A stretch of 64,000 nucleotides of DNA, from contig CAKPXP010000003.1 of the NCBI GenBank assembly GCA_934202005.1, forward strand, positions 62,001 to 126,000, given 5' to 3'. Made by a program: the position numbers and the translations under genes. This stretch comes from an uncultured Selenomonas sp. (GTDB lineage Bacteria > Bacillota > Negativicutes > Selenomonadales > Selenomonadaceae). Below the pieces are notes generated by a model. It searched no databases, had not been told where the DNA came from, and worked only from the letters and a program-made list of their open reading frames with translations. Below are positions 18,363 through 27,424 of the stretch, one piece after another (position 1 is the stretch's first letter; each line of letters begins with the position of its first letter).

Positions 18363-19172
18363 ATGCCAAAGGTCAGGCTCGATGCGCTCCTGGTGGAGCG
18401 CGGCCTTGCGGGCAGCAGGGAGCGCGCGAAGCGCATGATCATGGCGGGCGAGGTGCTCGTCGATGAACAGAAGATCGAGAAAGCGGGGACGATGGTCAAG
18501 GCGGAGGCGAAGATCCGCCTGCTTGGTCAGGATCTTCCCTATGTGAGCCGCGGCGGACTCAAGCTTGAAAAGGCGATCCAGGTTTTCGGCGTGCAGCTGC
18601 AGGGGAAGACTGCGGCAGACATCGGTGCCTCGACGGGCGGCTTCACGGACTGTATGCTGCAGAATGGCGCGGCGAAGGTCTATGCCATCGATGTCGGCTA
18701 CGGCCAGTTGGCATGGAAGCTGCGCACGGATGCGCGCGTCGTGAATATGGAGCGCACGAACATCCGCTATGTGACGCCGGAGGACATCGGCAAGCCGCTG
18801 GATTTCGCCTCAATCGACGTGGCGTTCATCTCGCTCGACAAGGTGCTACCTGTTGCCTGGCAGTTGCTCTCAGAGATGGGAGAGGTGCTGGCGCTCATCA
18901 AGCCGCAATTCGAGGCAGGGCGTGAGCATGTCGGCAAGAAGGGCGTCGTGCGCGATCCCGCCATCCACGAGGCGGTGATCCATAAGGTCGTATTGCTGGC
19001 ACGCACGCTCGGCTTCATCACGCGGGCGTTGACCTTCTCACCGGTTAAAGGGCCAGAAGGGAATATCGAATATCTGATCTGGCTCTCCAAGGATCGGGCG
19101 GCGGCAGACGGCGTGCCGGAAGCGCGCATCGCTGAGACGGTAAAAGCTGCGCACGCGGAACTGGATCGTTGA
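18363..19172 (+). CDS. tlyA: TlyA-family rRNA 2'-O-methyltransferase
   Basis: N-terminal S4 RNA-binding domain (about residues 1-60) and a C-terminal FtsJ-like SAM methyltransferase domain with ADIGASTGGFTDC. Family members methylate cytidines in 16S and/or 23S rRNA and have been called hemolysins. 269 residues, normal. The row dxs-tlyA-nadK-argR-recN is a standard Firmicute order. Confidence 0.94.
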   Translation: MPKVRLDALLVERGLAGSRERAKRMIMAGEVLVDEQKIEKAGTMVKAEAKIRLLGQDLPYVSRGGLKLEKAIQVFGVQLQGKTAADIGASTGGFTDCMLQNGAAKVYAIDVGYGQLAWKLRTDARVVNMERTNIRYVTPEDIGKPLDFASIDVAFISLDKVLPVAWQLLSEMGEVLALIKPQFEAGREHVGKKGVVRDPAIHEAVIHKVVLLARTLGFITRALTFSPVKGPEGNIEYLIWLSKDRAAADGVPEARIAETVKAAHAELDR

Positions 19173-19190
19173 GGAAGGGGCAAACGGGCG

Positions 19191-20045
19191 ATGGGACAGA
19201 TGCGGATTGCGGTGTTTCCCAATGTGGATAAGCCGAATGCGGGCGCGGTGCTCGACAGGATTTTTCGATTTTTCTCTGAGCGTGATGTCCAGCTGATGCT
19301 TCCGATGGATGAGGCGCGTTTCTTCGGCTGCGCCGAGACGTATGGTGTGGAAAACATCGAGCAGGCGCCTGCCGATATGGCGCTCTCGCTCGGCGGCGAC
19401 GGGACGCTCCTCGGGGTCTGTCACCGCTATGGGCGCAATGCGGTGCCGGTCTGCGGCATCAATATCGGCACGCTGGGATTTATGGCGGACATCGAACTCG
19501 ATGAGCTGGAGGATCGATTGGAGAAAATCCTCGTCGGCGGCTACTACATCGAGCAGCGTCTGCTGCTCGCGGGCTTTGTGAAAAGCAATGGGAGGGAGCG
19601 CTTCCTCGGCAACGCCATCAATGATGTCGTCGTCACGAAGGGAGGCATGGCGAGAATGTTGCGGCTTGGGCTGTCCATCAATGAGACGCATCTCATGGAC
19701 TACAAGGCGGATGGCATTATCGTTGCCTCGCCGACGGGGTCTACGGCCTACTCCCTTTCCGCGGGCGGCCCGATCATGAACCCGACGATCCAGGCGTTGC
19801 TCGTCACGCCGATTTGCGCGCATACGTTCAACATGCGGCCGCTTGTCGTCAATGAGCATGATGTGATTCATATTCACATCGCCGCGGTACATCAGGATAT
19901 CCTCGTCACATTTGACGGGCAGGAGAGTTTCCACTTGCTGCCGGGCGATGAGGTCGTGGTCAGGAAGGCGCAGCAGTCCGCGCGCATTGTCAAGTTCGAG
20001 GATCAGGACTATTATCGGATCTTGCGTACGAAGCTGTGGAACTAA
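19191..20045 (+). CDS. nadK: NAD kinase
   Basis: Phosphorylates NAD to NADP. The GGDGT motif is at residues 68-72, and the glycine-rich SPTGSTAYSLSAGGP segment lies in the second half. 284 residues. Start ATG 19191 fits the family N-terminus. Confidence 0.96.
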   Translation: MGQMRIAVFPNVDKPNAGAVLDRIFRFFSERDVQLMLPMDEARFFGCAETYGVENIEQAPADMALSLGGDGTLLGVCHRYGRNAVPVCGINIGTLGFMADIELDELEDRLEKILVGGYYIEQRLLLAGFVKSNGRERFLGNAINDVVVTKGGMARMLRLGLSINETHLMDYKADGIIVASPTGSTAYSLSAGGPIMNPTIQALLVTPICAHTFNMRPLVVNEHDVIHIHIAAVHQDILVTFDGQESFHLLPGDEVVVRKAQQSARIVKFEDQDYYRILRTKLWN

Positions 20046-20056
20046 GAGGAAGCGAA

Positions 20057-20545
20057 ATGAAGACGGTGAAGAAAGAGGAACGCTACGACAAAATACATGA
20101 CATCATCACACGTCAGGTCATAGAGACACAGGAAGATCTGACCAACGCGCTGCGTCGGCAGGGCATCGAGGTGACACAGGCAACGGTCTCCCGCGACATC
20201 AAGGAACTCATGCTCGTCAAAGTGCCGATGGGGCAGGGACGCTATCGATATGCGTATCCGGCGGGGCATGAGACGAAGGAAGCCGTCTTTTCGAGCAGCC
20301 GCATGGAGCGGCTCTTCCGCGATACGGTGCTCGGCATGGATTACAGCGAGAACCTCATTGTCGTCAAGACGATGCCTGGGGCGGCCAATGCCGTCGCCTC
20401 GGCCATAGATTATGCGAAATGGCCGCAGGTAATCGGCACGATTGCCGGTGATGATAATATCCTCGTCATCGTCAAGCCGAAAAAGGCAGTCCCGGAAGTT
20501 CTGGAGCTGCTTGCCAATATGACGTATGGTTCTGGCGAACGGTGA
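20057..20545 (+). CDS. argR: Arginine repressor ArgR
   Basis: Winged-helix repressor/activator of arginine genes with an N-terminal DNA-binding domain (about residues 5-75, core QEDLTNALRRQGIEVTQATVSRD) and a C-terminal hexamerising, arginine-binding domain with the GAANAVASAID motif. Start ATG 20057 with AAGAGGAAGCG ahead; the frame is open from 20036. 162 residues. recN follows, as is usual. Confidence 0.94.
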   Translation: MKTVKKEERYDKIHDIITRQVIETQEDLTNALRRQGIEVTQATVSRDIKELMLVKVPMGQGRYRYAYPAGHETKEAVFSSSRMERLFRDTVLGMDYSENLIVVKTMPGAANAVASAIDYAKWPQVIGTIAGDDNILVIVKPKKAVPEVLELLANMTYGSGER

Positions 20546-20560
20546 GAGAGGAGAGAGAAT

Positions 20561-22261
20561 ATGCTGAAATCGCTGACAGTCTGGAACTTCGCCCTGCTGG
20601 AGCACGTCCAGATCGAGTTTGATGCGGGGCTGAACATCCTCACAGGTGAGACGGGTGCGGGCAAGTCCATCCTCATCGACGCGCTCGGTGCCATCCTCGG
20701 CCACCGCATCTCGACTGACGCCATCCGTACGGGCTGCGATTGGCTGCGCGTCGAGGCTGTCTTTACACTGGATGGGCAGCCGGCGCTGCAGGAGTTGCTG
20801 CAGTCGCAGGCCATCGACGTCAGTGAGGATGTGCTGATCGTGACGCGCCAGGTGGCGCGCGCGGGACGCAACATGGTTCTTGTGAACGGCTGTCACGTGA
20901 CACTCGCTGTGCTCAAGCAGATCGGCATGCTGCTCGTCGATATCCACGGACAGAACCAGAACCTCGCGCTGCTCAAGGAGGCGAGCCAGTACGATCTGCT
21001 CGACCGGGAGAATCCTTCCATCGGACAGGCGCTTGCCGCCTACCGCAAGGCGTATGCCGCGTGGACGGAACGGAAGCAGGCGTATGCAAAGAAGGAGATG
21101 GATGCCCGCGAATACGCACAGCGCGTCGATATGCTGCGCTGGCAGAACCAGGAAATCGAGGATGCGCAGTTGAAGGAAGGCGAGGATGAGGCGCTCGAGG
21201 AGGAGATCCGGAAGCTCTCGCACGCGGAGAAGATTGCCGATTACGTCAAGGAATCGTATGATCTGCTCGACAGCGACGCGCGCAACTCCTTGGCTGTGCT
21301 CTCGGCTCTCTCGCAGATCAAGAAAAACCTTGAGGATATGAGCCGCTTTGACGCGAGCCTGGCCAACGCGCAGAAAATCGTCGATGAGGCGTTCGTTTCC
21401 CTGCAGGAGGCGGCTTATGAGATTCGTGATTACGGGGAGGCCATGGACTTCAGTCCGCAGCGGCTCGACCAGCTGCAGCGCCGCATGGATACGATCGACA
21501 AACTCTGCAAAAAGTATGGCGCGACGCTTGCGGATGTACTCGCGTATCAGCAGAAAGTGCAGGCAGAGCTTGCTTCCATCGAGAACTACAATGACGATAT
21601 GGAGAGGCTCAAGGCATCGATCCGCGAGGCGGAGCAGGAGGTGCACTCCTGCGCGGAGCGCCTTACGGCGCTGCGCAGGCGGGGGGCGGCGATCCTGACA
21701 GAGGAAATCGCGGGACAGCTCAAATCCCTTGGCATGCCGCATGCTGCCTTTGCCATCGAGATTGCCGCGGCAGGGCAATTCGGCCCGCGCGGCGCTGACC
21801 TCGTGCAGATGACGTTTTCCGCCAATGAGGGCGAAGCTCCCAAGCCGCTCGCCAAGGTTGCTTCCGGCGGCGAACTTTCGCGCATCGCGCTCGCCATCAA
21901 GGCGGTCTCCGCGTCGCGTGATCGTTCAGTGCCGAGCATGGTGTTCGACGAGATCGATACCGGCATCGGCGGGCGCACGGCCCAGATGGTTGCAGAACGC
22001 ATCGCACTTGTGGCAAAATACAAGCAGGTGCTCTGCATCACGCATCTGCCGCAGATCGCGAGTATGGCGGACGTCCATCTCTACATCGCGAAGCACGCGC
22101 AGGAGGGGCATACGGTCACGGAGGTCATCCGTCTGGCAGAAGCGCAGGAGGTCAACGAGATCGCACGCATGGCGTCCGGCTCGGATGTCTCGGCGGCCTC
22201 GCTCGACAACGCGCGGGAGATGCTCGCCCATGCCCGTAGCCGCAAGCAGCATTTGCGCTAA
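20561..22261 (+). CDS. recN: DNA repair protein RecN
   Basis: SMC-like ATPase in double-strand break repair. Walker A GETGAGKS is at residues 29-36, a coiled coil covers the middle (about residues 160-360), and the C-terminal half-ATPase has SGGELSRIALAIK and VFDEIDTGIGG. 566 residues, full length. Confidence 0.96.
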   Translation: MLKSLTVWNFALLEHVQIEFDAGLNILTGETGAGKSILIDALGAILGHRISTDAIRTGCDWLRVEAVFTLDGQPALQELLQSQAIDVSEDVLIVTRQVARAGRNMVLVNGCHVTLAVLKQIGMLLVDIHGQNQNLALLKEASQYDLLDRENPSIGQALAAYRKAYAAWTERKQAYAKKEMDAREYAQRVDMLRWQNQEIEDAQLKEGEDEALEEEIRKLSHAEKIADYVKESYDLLDSDARNSLAVLSALSQIKKNLEDMSRFDASLANAQKIVDEAFVSLQEAAYEIRDYGEAMDFSPQRLDQLQRRMDTIDKLCKKYGATLADVLAYQQKVQAELASIENYNDDMERLKASIREAEQEVHSCAERLTALRRRGAAILTEEIAGQLKSLGMPHAAFAIEIAAAGQFGPRGADLVQMTFSANEGEAPKPLAKVASGGELSRIALAIKAVSASRDRSVPSMVFDEIDTGIGGRTAQMVAERIALVAKYKQVLCITHLPQIASMADVHLYIAKHAQEGHTVTEVIRLAEAQEVNEIARMASGSDVSAASLDNAREMLAHARSRKQHLR

Positions 22262-22334
22262 GCTGCCGCAGCGCGCCATAGAAACAAATTGTCTGCTGAG
22301 GCGCGCTGCCATCATTCATGAGGAGGAATCAGAA

Positions 22335-22880
22335 GTGTACGAGGATTTGATAGAGAAGAAGCTCAAGAGCGAAGACGTATTCGATGGAAACCTGCTGCAT
22401 GTCAAGCGCGATACGGCGCTGCTCCCGAATGGCGAGCAGGCGACGCGGGAGTGGATCCAGCATCCGGGTGCATCGGCCGTCATTCCGTTGCTACCTACGC
22501 AGGAGATCATCCTCGTCCGTCAGTATCGTTATCCCGTCGGACGCGTGACGCTCGAGATTCCCGCGGGCAAGCTCGACGCACCGGATGAGGATCCGCTCGT
22601 CTGTGCGAAGCGCGAACTCGGCGAGGAGACGGGCTACACGGCGGACACGCTGCGGAAGCTCACGACAATCGGCACGACCGTCGGTTTCTCGAACGAGTAT
22701 ATCCATATCTATGCCGCCGAGGGGCTGATGCCTGGCGAGCAGCATCCTGATGAGGATGAGTTCCTCAACGTTGTGAAGGTGCCGCTTGCGGAGGCGGTGC
22801 AGATGACGCGTGACGGCCGTATCTTTGACGCGAAATCTATTGTTGCCATTCTTATGCTCTGGGAGGATCTGCATGTTTGA
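22335..22880 (+). CDS. NUDIX hydrolase, ADP-ribose pyrophosphatase type
   Basis: 181-residue NUDIX protein. The NUDIX box (GxxxxxEx7REUxEExGU) is seen as G K L D A P D E D, then CAKRELGEETGYTA. The surrounding sequence, including EIPAGKLD and a C-terminal DAKSIVAILM, is that of ADP-ribose pyrophosphatases (NudF). I chose GTG 22335, which has GAGGAGG about eight bases ahead. The frame runs back into recN and is open only by chance there. Confidence 0.9.
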   Translation: MYEDLIEKKLKSEDVFDGNLLHVKRDTALLPNGEQATREWIQHPGASAVIPLLPTQEIILVRQYRYPVGRVTLEIPAGKLDAPDEDPLVCAKRELGEETGYTADTLRKLTTIGTTVGFSNEYIHIYAAEGLMPGEQHPDEDEFLNVVKVPLAEAVQMTRDGRIFDAKSIVAILMLWEDLHV

Positions 22881-23499
22881 TTTCAGTCTCATCTCGCTCT
22901 TGGCCGGCATTCCGGGCCTCATCATCGCGATGGTCATCCATGAGTACGCACATGCCCGCGTCGCAGTGGCGCTTGGCGACTTCACACCGAAGCTCATGGG
23001 GAGGCTCACACTGAACCCGCGCGCGCATATCGATCCTGTGGGTCTGCTCATGCTGTTCCTCATCCGGTTTGGCTGGGCGAAGCCGGTCGTCATCAATCCG
23101 AACAATTTCCGTCAGCCGCGGCGCGATGACATCCTCGTCTCGGTTGCAGGCCCGCTGGCGAATCTCCTGACGGCATTTGTCACGCTCTTCCTGCTCGTAT
23201 TATTTTCGCAGATGGGCTTCCACCTTTCTCAGGGCACGATCCTCGTCTGCCGTCTCATCATCATTTACAATATCAACTTTGCGATTTTCAACCTCATCCC
23301 TGTGCCGCCACTCGATGGCGCACATATCCTCCAGCAACTCCTGCCGCGGGAACTCGGCTGGCGGTTCGCGAGCCTGGAACGCTACAGTCTGCTCATCATG
23401 ATTGTCTTCATCATGACGCCCATCCTGCAGTATGTCTTCGTGCCGATGCAGCAGATGATCTGGCAGGTGTTCGCTGCCATCATCGAGCTGATTTTCTGA
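22873..23499 (+). CDS. Site-2 protease family (M50) membrane protein
   Basis: Short M50 metalloprotease, 208 residues, with about five membrane segments. The zinc motif HEYAH is in MVIHEYAHARVA near the N-terminus, and the third ligand Asp is in NLIPVPPLDGAHIL. It is of the compact type without a PDZ domain, whose substrates are mostly unknown. ATG 22873 overlaps the end of the NUDIX gene. scpA follows immediately. Confidence 0.92.
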   Translation: MFDFSLISLLAGIPGLIIAMVIHEYAHARVAVALGDFTPKLMGRLTLNPRAHIDPVGLLMLFLIRFGWAKPVVINPNNFRQPRRDDILVSVAGPLANLLTAFVTLFLLVLFSQMGFHLSQGTILVCRLIIIYNINFAIFNLIPVPPLDGAHILQQLLPRELGWRFASLERYSLLIMIVFIMTPILQYVFVPMQQMIWQVFAAIIELIF

Positions 23500-23500
23500 G

Positions 23501-24241
23501 ATGGACGACTACCGTATCCAGCTCGCGGCATTTGAGGGCCCGCTCGACCTGTTGATGCACCTCATTGAGAAAAACAAGATCGACATCTATGATATCCCCA
23601 TCGCGGAGCTCACGCGCCAGTATATGGAGCATCTGAACCGCATGCGCGAGCTCGATATGGAGATTGCGAGCTCCTTTCTCGTCATGGCTGCGACCTTGCT
23701 GCAGATCAAATCGCGCATGATGCTGCCGCAGCAGTCGAAAGAAAAGGAGACAGTGGAGGAAGACCCGCGGCAGGAACTGGTGGCGCGCCTCTTGGAGTAC
23801 AAGAAGTTCCAGCAGGTCAGTGAGCTCCTGCAAGGGCAGGCCGTTTCAGAGGCGCGCTTCTGCGCGCGGGAGCCGCTTGACCTGCCGACGCATCATGTGC
23901 TGGCAGACCGCTTGCCGCTCAGCAGACTCCTCGCGGCGTTCCAGGCAGTGCTCGCCGTGCGCGAGGAGCTTCGCCTGCCTGACGCGCTCGTGCAGCCGGA
24001 ATCGTTCACGGTTCAGGAGAAGATGAGTGAGCTTCGCCAGCTGCTCGTACGTGTGCCGCGCTGCCTCTATTTCTCTGAGGCATTCACGTCTGGGAACCGG
24101 ACGGAGCTCATCGTGACATTCCTCGCGCTCCTTGAACTCATACGCCTCGGCGAGGTGCGCGTGCTGCAGGCGGGAGCCTATGAGGAGATTACCATGGAGC
24201 AGGTTCGGGGAAGGAAACAGGAGGAGAGCCAGCATGGATGA
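23501..24241 (+). CDS. scpA: Segregation and condensation protein ScpA
   Basis: Kleisin that bridges the SMC dimer and ScpB for chromosome condensation. The N-terminus FEGPLDLLMHLIEKNKIDIYDIPI is diagnostic, and a C-terminal winged helix is expected in the last 80 residues. 246 residues. Its end overlaps scpB by eight bases. Confidence 0.95.
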   Translation: MDDYRIQLAAFEGPLDLLMHLIEKNKIDIYDIPIAELTRQYMEHLNRMRELDMEIASSFLVMAATLLQIKSRMMLPQQSKEKETVEEDPRQELVARLLEYKKFQQVSELLQGQAVSEARFCAREPLDLPTHHVLADRLPLSRLLAAFQAVLAVREELRLPDALVQPESFTVQEKMSELRQLLVRVPRCLYFSEAFTSGNRTELIVTFLALLELIRLGEVRVLQAGAYEEITMEQVRGRKQEESQHG

Positions 24242-24812
24242 ACGCGATGCACTCGGCACGCTGGAGGCAGTGCTCTTCGCCGCCGGCGATCCCGTACGGC
24301 TCGACGCGCTGCAAAAGATATTTGCTAAGCCGCCTGAGACACTTCGCCGTCTGGCAGAAAAGCTGAAGGAAAGGCTTGAGGAGCGCGGCAGCGGCCTCAC
24401 GCTGCGCGAGGTCGCGGGCGGCTACCAGCTCGTGACGCGGCCTGATTACTATGGCGCCATCGAGAAGCTCACGCAGGTCGTCGACCGCCGGCTCACAGCG
24501 CCGACGATGGAGACGCTCTCCATCATTGCGTTCAAACAGCCCATCACCAAAGCGGAGATCGAGGCCATCCGCGGCGTGCGTGCGGAAAAGGCGCTGGCGC
24601 GCCTGCTTGAATATGAGCTCATCGCCGAGGTCGGGCGGAAGCAGGCCATCGGCCGCCCCATCCTTTACGGGACGACCGACCGTTTCCTGCAGGTATTCGG
24701 ACTCAAGAGCCTTGAGGATCTGCCGTCATTGCCGACAGATGAGGAAGCGCTGGCGCAGCTCGATGTCCAGCAGCTTTCTCTCATCGACAGGGGCCGTTTG
24801 CCAGGGGATTGA
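24234..24812 (+). CDS. scpB: Segregation and condensation protein ScpB
   Basis: 192-residue double winged-helix partner of ScpA. The core LSIIAFKQPITKAEIEAIRGV and the end segment RPILYGTTDRFLQVFGL are diagnostic. ATG 24234 was chosen because GGAGAG lies just ahead; it sits inside the end of scpA. Confidence 0.95.
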   Translation: MDERDALGTLEAVLFAAGDPVRLDALQKIFAKPPETLRRLAEKLKERLEERGSGLTLREVAGGYQLVTRPDYYGAIEKLTQVVDRRLTAPTMETLSIIAFKQPITKAEIEAIRGVRAEKALARLLEYELIAEVGRKQAIGRPILYGTTDRFLQVFGLKSLEDLPSLPTDEEALAQLDVQQLSLIDRGRLPGD

Positions 24813-24919
24813 TTGCACGCGAAACATCCTCTTTCAGACGGTTTTCACATATCGTCAGCTAGTTTTGAGGAACCTCTGCTATCCTATGATTGTCAAACAA
24901 ATGCTGCGCTATGCAGGGG

Positions 24920-24939
24920 CCTGCTTCGTATGAAGCAGG
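24920..24939 (+). repeat. Hairpin ahead of the RelA/SpoT-fold gene
   Basis: CCTGCTTC (24920-24927) and GAAGCAGG (24932-24939) around GTAT, with no T-run. It lies in the 180-base gap after scpB and may be a leader hairpin. Confidence 0.5.
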
Positions 24940-24992
24940 TATGCCCTTGCGTCGCAGACTTGCCCAGTAGATGAAAACTGGAGGGACGATTC

Positions 24993-25820
24993 ATGGGAAA
25001 TAACATTCAGAAGCAGCTGCGCGGCAGCCATGCCCTGCGCTTCCTCACGACGGCGCTTCTCACGCTGGCCTGCGTCTTTGCGCCTTATATGCTCGTACAT
25101 TGCTTTGCTGCAATGCCGACTAGGGAGGATCGTACGGTTCTCGCGGAGATGGCCAGTCTCTATAATCAGGATGACCTCGACAAGGATGAGCTGCTCGAAG
25201 AGAGGGCGGCTCAGGATAAGGAAAGTGTAACAGCGAAGAAAATAAAGAGCCATGCGCTCGCAAAGCAGCTGATCGCCCGCGCGTCAGCTGCAGAAAAAGA
25301 CGTGACGGCAGATATGCAGTCCCTGGAAGACGCGGCGAGCCGCCTCGCGGGGCTCGATTGCCGTCTGAAAAGCGAGGACAGCCTCGCGCGCAAGATTGAG
25401 AGCGATGCGGCAGGGAAGTCCCTCGGCTATGAAGAGGCGGCAAGCGGCGTCAGTGACGTCTTGCGCTATACGCTCATCGCATCCTCCGGACAGTACAATG
25501 CGCAAGTGCGCACTGCGCTGCAGAAGCTTGAGGCCGCGGGCTATCGCGTCGTGAAATTCCGGAATGCCTGGGGCGGGAAGTTCTATCAGGGCATCAACGT
25601 GCAGCTCGTGAGCCCCGCGGGCGTGCCGGTGGAACTGCAGCTGCATACGCCGCAGTCCTTTTCTATCAAGCAGGCGTCTCATGGTGTCTATGAGATCCGC
25701 AGAGACCCGCAGTCGACGCCGGAAGAGGTTCAGCGCGCCACGCGACTGAGTCTCGCCTACAATGCCCAGGTCAGAAAGCCGCTCGGCGCAGAGCTGATCG
25801 ACTGGCCGCTGGCGTCATGA
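24993..25820 (+). CDS. Exported or membrane-anchored protein with RelA/SpoT nucleotidyltransferase fold
   Basis: 275 residues. Residues 17-40 form a hydrophobic segment ending CFAAMPT, a signal peptide or anchor. From about residue 95 it resembles the (p)ppGpp synthetase domain: CRLKSEDSLARKI (123-135) corresponds to the family's GRxKxxxSxxxK motif, SDVLRYTLI (154-162) to the Asp of the metal site, FYQGINVQL (197-205) to the GYxxxH region, and VELQLHT (213-219) to the Glu/Gln motif, with H230 after it. The hydrolase, TGS and ACT parts of long RSH proteins are absent. Known relatives by fold include small alarmone synthetases and the secreted effector Tas1. Fold assignment is by eye; activity and true export are inferred. 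It stands alone between scpB and a terminator. Confidence 0.6.
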   Translation: MGNNIQKQLRGSHALRFLTTALLTLACVFAPYMLVHCFAAMPTREDRTVLAEMASLYNQDDLDKDELLEERAAQDKESVTAKKIKSHALAKQLIARASAAEKDVTADMQSLEDAASRLAGLDCRLKSEDSLARKIESDAAGKSLGYEEAASGVSDVLRYTLIASSGQYNAQVRTALQKLEAAGYRVVKFRNAWGGKFYQGINVQLVSPAGVPVELQLHTPQSFSIKQASHGVYEIRRDPQSTPEEVQRATRLSLAYNAQVRKPLGAELIDWPLAS

Positions 25821-25850
25821 GATAGCGCCGCACGCATACAGCCTGAATGA

Positions 25851-25880
25851 TGCCTTTCCCCTGGCGGAAAGGCAATTTTC
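25851..25880 (+). terminator. Terminator after the RelA/SpoT-fold gene
   Basis: Nine-base stem TGCCTTTCC (25851-25859) with GGAAAGGCA (25866-25874), then ATTTTC. Confidence 0.8.
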
Positions 25881-25957
25881 GTATCAAGGCATCTCCTTGC
25901 GGCGTTCTCTTACCCGCAGCGCCCGCCAACACGCCTTGCGTGAGCGGGGAGTTTGCC

Positions 25958-25986
25958 TTGCGAAAGCGCTGACAGTCGGATATAAT
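25958..25986 (+). promoter_or_regulatory. Sigma-A promoter of the NYN gene set
   Basis: TTGCGA (25958-25963) and TATAAT (25981-25986), spacer 17. Confidence 0.8.
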
Positions 25987-26006
25987 GAAAATAATGTATG
26001 GAAACG

Positions 26007-26025
26007 GCGGGAGGCATCCTCCCGC
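26007..26025 (+). repeat. Leader hairpin of the NYN gene
   Basis: GCGGGAGG-CAT-CCTCCCGC, a perfect eight-base stem in the 5' leader, about 20 bases after the -10 box and before the start codon. Confidence 0.65.
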
Positions 26026-26047
26026 AAGATAAAGAGGGAATAGATTT

Positions 26048-26974
26048 ATGACATTTGATTCTAGTAATGATACTGTGGCGATCCTCTATGACATCGAGAA
26101 TGCACCGTTCGAAATGCTCGACTATACACTCGGCAAGGCGCGGCGGTTCCAGCCGTGCCGCATCATCGTTGTCACGGATTGGGAGAAGTGCCCGACGGAT
26201 CAGAAGCGTTGGGAACGGCTGCGCCGCCGTCCCGGGTTCACGTTCCGCTCGGTGACGCGCACCTATCTTGGGAAGAATTCCCTGGATAGTGCGCTCTATG
26301 ATTCGGCGGTCCTGCTTTACAAGGACGGTGTGCGCCGGTTCTTCATCATCACGACGGATTCCGATTTCGTGCGGATCGCGGAGGCGCTGAATAAGGGGGA
26401 GAAATCCTATATCATCGGCGTCGGTACGAAGCAGGCGAGCGAGACACTCCGCAACGCCTATGACGAGTTCCTCTGCTACCCTCCCGAGAAGCCCGTGAAG
26501 CCGGTGAAAAAGACCGCACGCAAGGCGAAGAATGAGAAAGCAGAGAAGGAAGAGATTGCGGCGAAGGCGGAGCATCAGACGCAGGAAGAGAAGCCACAGG
26601 AGAAGGCGAAGCGTTCGTCGCGCAAGGCCGCGGCGGAAAAAGCGGAGGCGAAGGAGACGAAAAAGAGTGCCAAGGTCGAGAAAGCGCCCGCGGAGGAGAA
26701 GAAGCCGCGGGTGAGCCATAAGGCGACGCAGGACGAAAAAGGCAGGGAAAAGCCCAAGACCAAGGGGAAGGAAGCGGCTGCGAAGAAGGCGCATGGCCTA
26801 CAGGAGCAGAAGACTGCTGAGCAGGCCGTAGCACCTGCGGCCGCGGAGCCAGGAACTCTGGTGCTGCGACTGCCGCGCACGCTGCAGCATGAACTCGTGC
26901 AGCGCATGCAGTCCGAGGGCGTGTCGATGGATGAGCTTGTGACGTACTTGCTCATGCGCGGCATGATGCATTGA
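26048..26974 (+). CDS. NYN-domain nuclease fused to a ribbon-helix-helix tail
   Basis: 308 residues in three parts. Residues 8-130 look like a NYN/LabA PIN-like nuclease domain: ILYDIENAP with the first acidic residues (D15, E17, N18), DSALYDSAVLLY, and TTDSDFVRIA with the further Asp residues. Residues about 137-265 are a low-complexity linker almost wholly Lys, Glu, Ala and Arg. Residues about 271-308 (LVLRLPRTLQHELVQRM and a following helix) resemble a HicB/CopG-type ribbon-helix-helix. The domain calls are by eye; a role in RNA cleavage or regulation is inferred. A DUF3783-like gene follows after 24 bases. Confidence 0.7.
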   Translation: MTFDSSNDTVAILYDIENAPFEMLDYTLGKARRFQPCRIIVVTDWEKCPTDQKRWERLRRRPGFTFRSVTRTYLGKNSLDSALYDSAVLLYKDGVRRFFIITTDSDFVRIAEALNKGEKSYIIGVGTKQASETLRNAYDEFLCYPPEKPVKPVKKTARKAKNEKAEKEEIAAKAEHQTQEEKPQEKAKRSSRKAAAEKAEAKETKKSAKVEKAPAEEKKPRVSHKATQDEKGREKPKTKGKEAAAKKAHGLQEQKTAEQAVAPAAAEPGTLVLRLPRTLQHELVQRMQSEGVSMDELVTYLLMRGMMH

Positions 26975-26998
26975 CTGCTGGAAAGGATGTAAGCTATC

Positions 26999-27424
26999 TT
27001 GAAACGAGACGAACAGGCACTCCTCTATCAGTTCAAGGATGAGGGACGCATTGCCGTTGTGGAGAAGACGCTGCACCGGCTTGGCATCAAGACGCGGCTC
27101 ATACCGCCGGATGCCTATCAGCAGAAGGTCGGCTACCTGCTCGGCAGAAAGGGGTTCCGTCCGCTGCCAGCGGAAGTCGATGGCTTTATTTTCCCGCATG
27201 AGGTCCTCTTGCTGGACAACATCAAGGGCAAACGCCTCGATGCCGTGCTCGCCGCCCTGCAGGAGAGCGTCCGGCCAGGTCTTCACTACAAGGCTGTCGT
27301 GACGCCGTTCAATTCTTTCTGGACGTTGCGGCGTCTCTGTGAGACCATGCAGAAGGAACATTCCTTCATGATTGCGCAAGAGAAAGAAGAGGAACGGAGG
27401 GGGCGGTCGCATGAGAAAGAATGA
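26999..27424 (+). CDS. DUF3783-like hypothetical protein
   Basis: 141 residues, starting at TTG 26999 with GAAAGGATG ahead. The segments FIFPHEVLLLDNIKGKRLDAVL and KAVVTPFNSFWTLRRLCETMQKEH resemble DUF3783, a small alpha/beta family of unknown role. The tail is highly charged. It overlaps the next gene by 14 bases and lies 24 bases after the NYN gene, so the three are very likely one transcript. Confidence 0.6.
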   Translation: MKRDEQALLYQFKDEGRIAVVEKTLHRLGIKTRLIPPDAYQQKVGYLLGRKGFRPLPAEVDGFIFPHEVLLLDNIKGKRLDAVLAALQESVRPGLHYKAVVTPFNSFWTLRRLCETMQKEHSFMIAQEKEEERRGRSHEKE

